From contig BFEA01000343.1 of the NCBI GenBank assembly GCA_003427395.1, positions 992,548-1,025,117 of the forward strand: 32,570 nucleotides of DNA, written 5' to 3'. The stretch is from Chara braunii (taxonomy: Eukaryota; Streptophyta; Charophyceae; Charales; Characeae). Shown one piece after another: positions 31,334 through 32,570 of the stretch (position 1 is the stretch's first letter; each line of letters opens with the position of its first letter). The position numbers were made by a program, and so were the translations under genes. The notes under the pieces are model-generated. The model ran no database searches. It saw only the letters and a program-made list of their open reading frames with translations, and was not told the DNA's origin.

Positions 31334-31739
31334 TTTCTCAAGTCGAGGGTAGTGGAACGAGCCCCTTTGTTTTGGAAGTGTTCGGGGTGTGTGACCCGGC
31401 TACCTAACTAACGGTGTGTACAACCAGGGCCTCCGATAGACTGCGTCCATTTCTCCATTTCTTTGCCATGCGGGTTTCTTTCTTTCGTTCGCTCTCACTG
31501 CCTGCCTCGGCGGCGGCGTGCTGGGCGTCCTCCAGGTTGCACCTGCACGCCCTGCGTGGTATATCAGTTATAGCCCTACCCTTCTTCCACCGTATACAAC
31601 GTACGGCCATTATAGTATAGCTGTATTGAGACTGAAAGCCACCCCAAATAATACATCTATAAAATGACCGTGCGTTGCATTCGGGGGAGGAAGGGTACCT
31701 ACCGGTAGCCCTGGCCCGGGCATCTTCTTCAAGGCACCA

Positions 31740-32570
31740 ACCGCTCCGTCATGACGGGCTTTGACGGGCTGCCGTCAAGGCACTCTCACCCGAGTCCGGG
31801 ACGTAGACCAAAACGAGAGCCAGCAAGTTCCGTTCTGGAATTTCTGGTTTTCATTTTTGTTTTCGGCCGTTTTCCGCCGTTTTCTGTGTTCCTTTTCCGC
31901 CTCTTGGGACGTGGATCCGCGCGAGAGTCCGAAAGGGGAGTCCCTTTCGTTTCCTTTTTTTTTTTTCCCGCCGTTTTCGAGTTCCGATTCCCGTTTGGCG
32001 GTACCTGGACCCAGGCCGGAGTCGGTTGGTGGTTGGCCTGAGCGCGGAGCGCGGAGCGCGGATGGCGACCGTCATCGATCGCGGCCATGGCTGGTCGCCG
32101 GAATTCGCTGCAGACTACCTGTGGAATGGGCGACCGGGGCGGAAACCGGTCCGCGGAGCGGTATTGGTCGACGACGGTGTGGGAGGAACGACCGTCCCGA
32201 TGGCCGGTCGCCCGACCTGAGTGGGCCGAGCGATCCTCAGGCTGCGCGCGCTGCTTATCGCCTGCCGTCCGCGGTGCGTCGCTTGCCGATCATCCGCCGA
32301 CCGCCATCTGTTTCCCTCCGCGCGCGTCTGTCGATGGTCGGTCGCTCCCCTTGTGTGGTCGTCGACCGCGCACTCTGTCCTCTGCTGAGCACTCAAACCG
32401 GTCGCTTCAGTCGCCCACGACGCCGCACGTGACTTGCGCATCGCTCGGTTCTTCTTCCCGACTGACACTCTCCCCTGACTGAAGTGTCCCTTCCTTCTTC
32501 TCGCCATCGCCGGAAGCTGAAGGCCGCAGTGGTATTGAGAGCTCGGCTTTGTCCGGCGGCTTCGCCGCCT
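31740..32570. other. GC-rich terminal segment, unassigned
   Basis: Composition shifts to clearly GC-rich and CpG-rich. A tandem gagcgcgg triplet lies at about 32039-32062 and the hairpin ggcggc-ttc-gccgcc ends the window. ORFs are open in several frames on both strands (up to 223 codons, plus, 31761-32432), as expected from composition. None has a recognised domain. It could be a promoter/5' exon, part of another LTR, or spacer DNA. Confidence 0.45.

Overview
This is eukaryotic, repeat-dominated DNA. It has no intact host protein gene that I can recognise. The best guess is a land plant or charophycean green alga (Chara-like is possible but unproven). The reasons are a Ty3/gypsy retrotransposon primed by a tRNA-Asp-type site, as in plant Athila/Tat elements, long microsatellites, many short foldback and tandem repeats, and a spliceosomal U2 snRNA-like sequence. 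Scattered single 'n' bases and one 451-base N gap (10992-11442) show a draft assembly of repetitive DNA.

Positions 1-15232 are one large LTR retrotransposon. The window opens inside its 5' LTR, which ends at 1758. A tRNA-Asp-type primer-binding site follows at 1761. Next come gag (1963-3534) and pol in the order protease, reverse transcriptase, RNase H, integrase (about 3515-8077). The element is dead: gag and integrase carry four in-frame stops, pol changes frame three times, and the protease active-site triplet is altered. After pol there are 5.4 kb without a convincing ORF, with several short tandem arrays, hairpins, a polypurine tract and the N gap. The 3' LTR copy matches the 5' copy over 13473-15232 at about 2-2.5% mismatch by eye. 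Its outer edge cannot be fixed because the window cuts the 5' LTR. A 9-bp terminal inverted match suggests it begins at 10314, giving LTRs of about 4.9 kb.

From 15233 to 20160 there is unassigned flanking DNA, a microsatellite cluster near 18.2-18.6 kb, and three tandem copies of a 194-bp repeat (19165-19755). From 20160 to 23340 the DNA is AT-rich, with CCGAACG-rich islands and two copies of a degenerate AT-rich module. A U2 snRNA-like sequence lies on the minus strand at 23382-23579.

From 23580 to 31740 the window is a mosaic of dispersed and tandem repeats, none with a recognisable coding domain. They include a family present in both orientations, composite G-rich/T-rich tandem units, a TC/AC microsatellite, and two long foldback elements followed by oligo-T (30070-30430). 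The last 0.8 kb (31740-32570) is sharply GC-rich and unassigned. It may be the edge of a gene or of another element.
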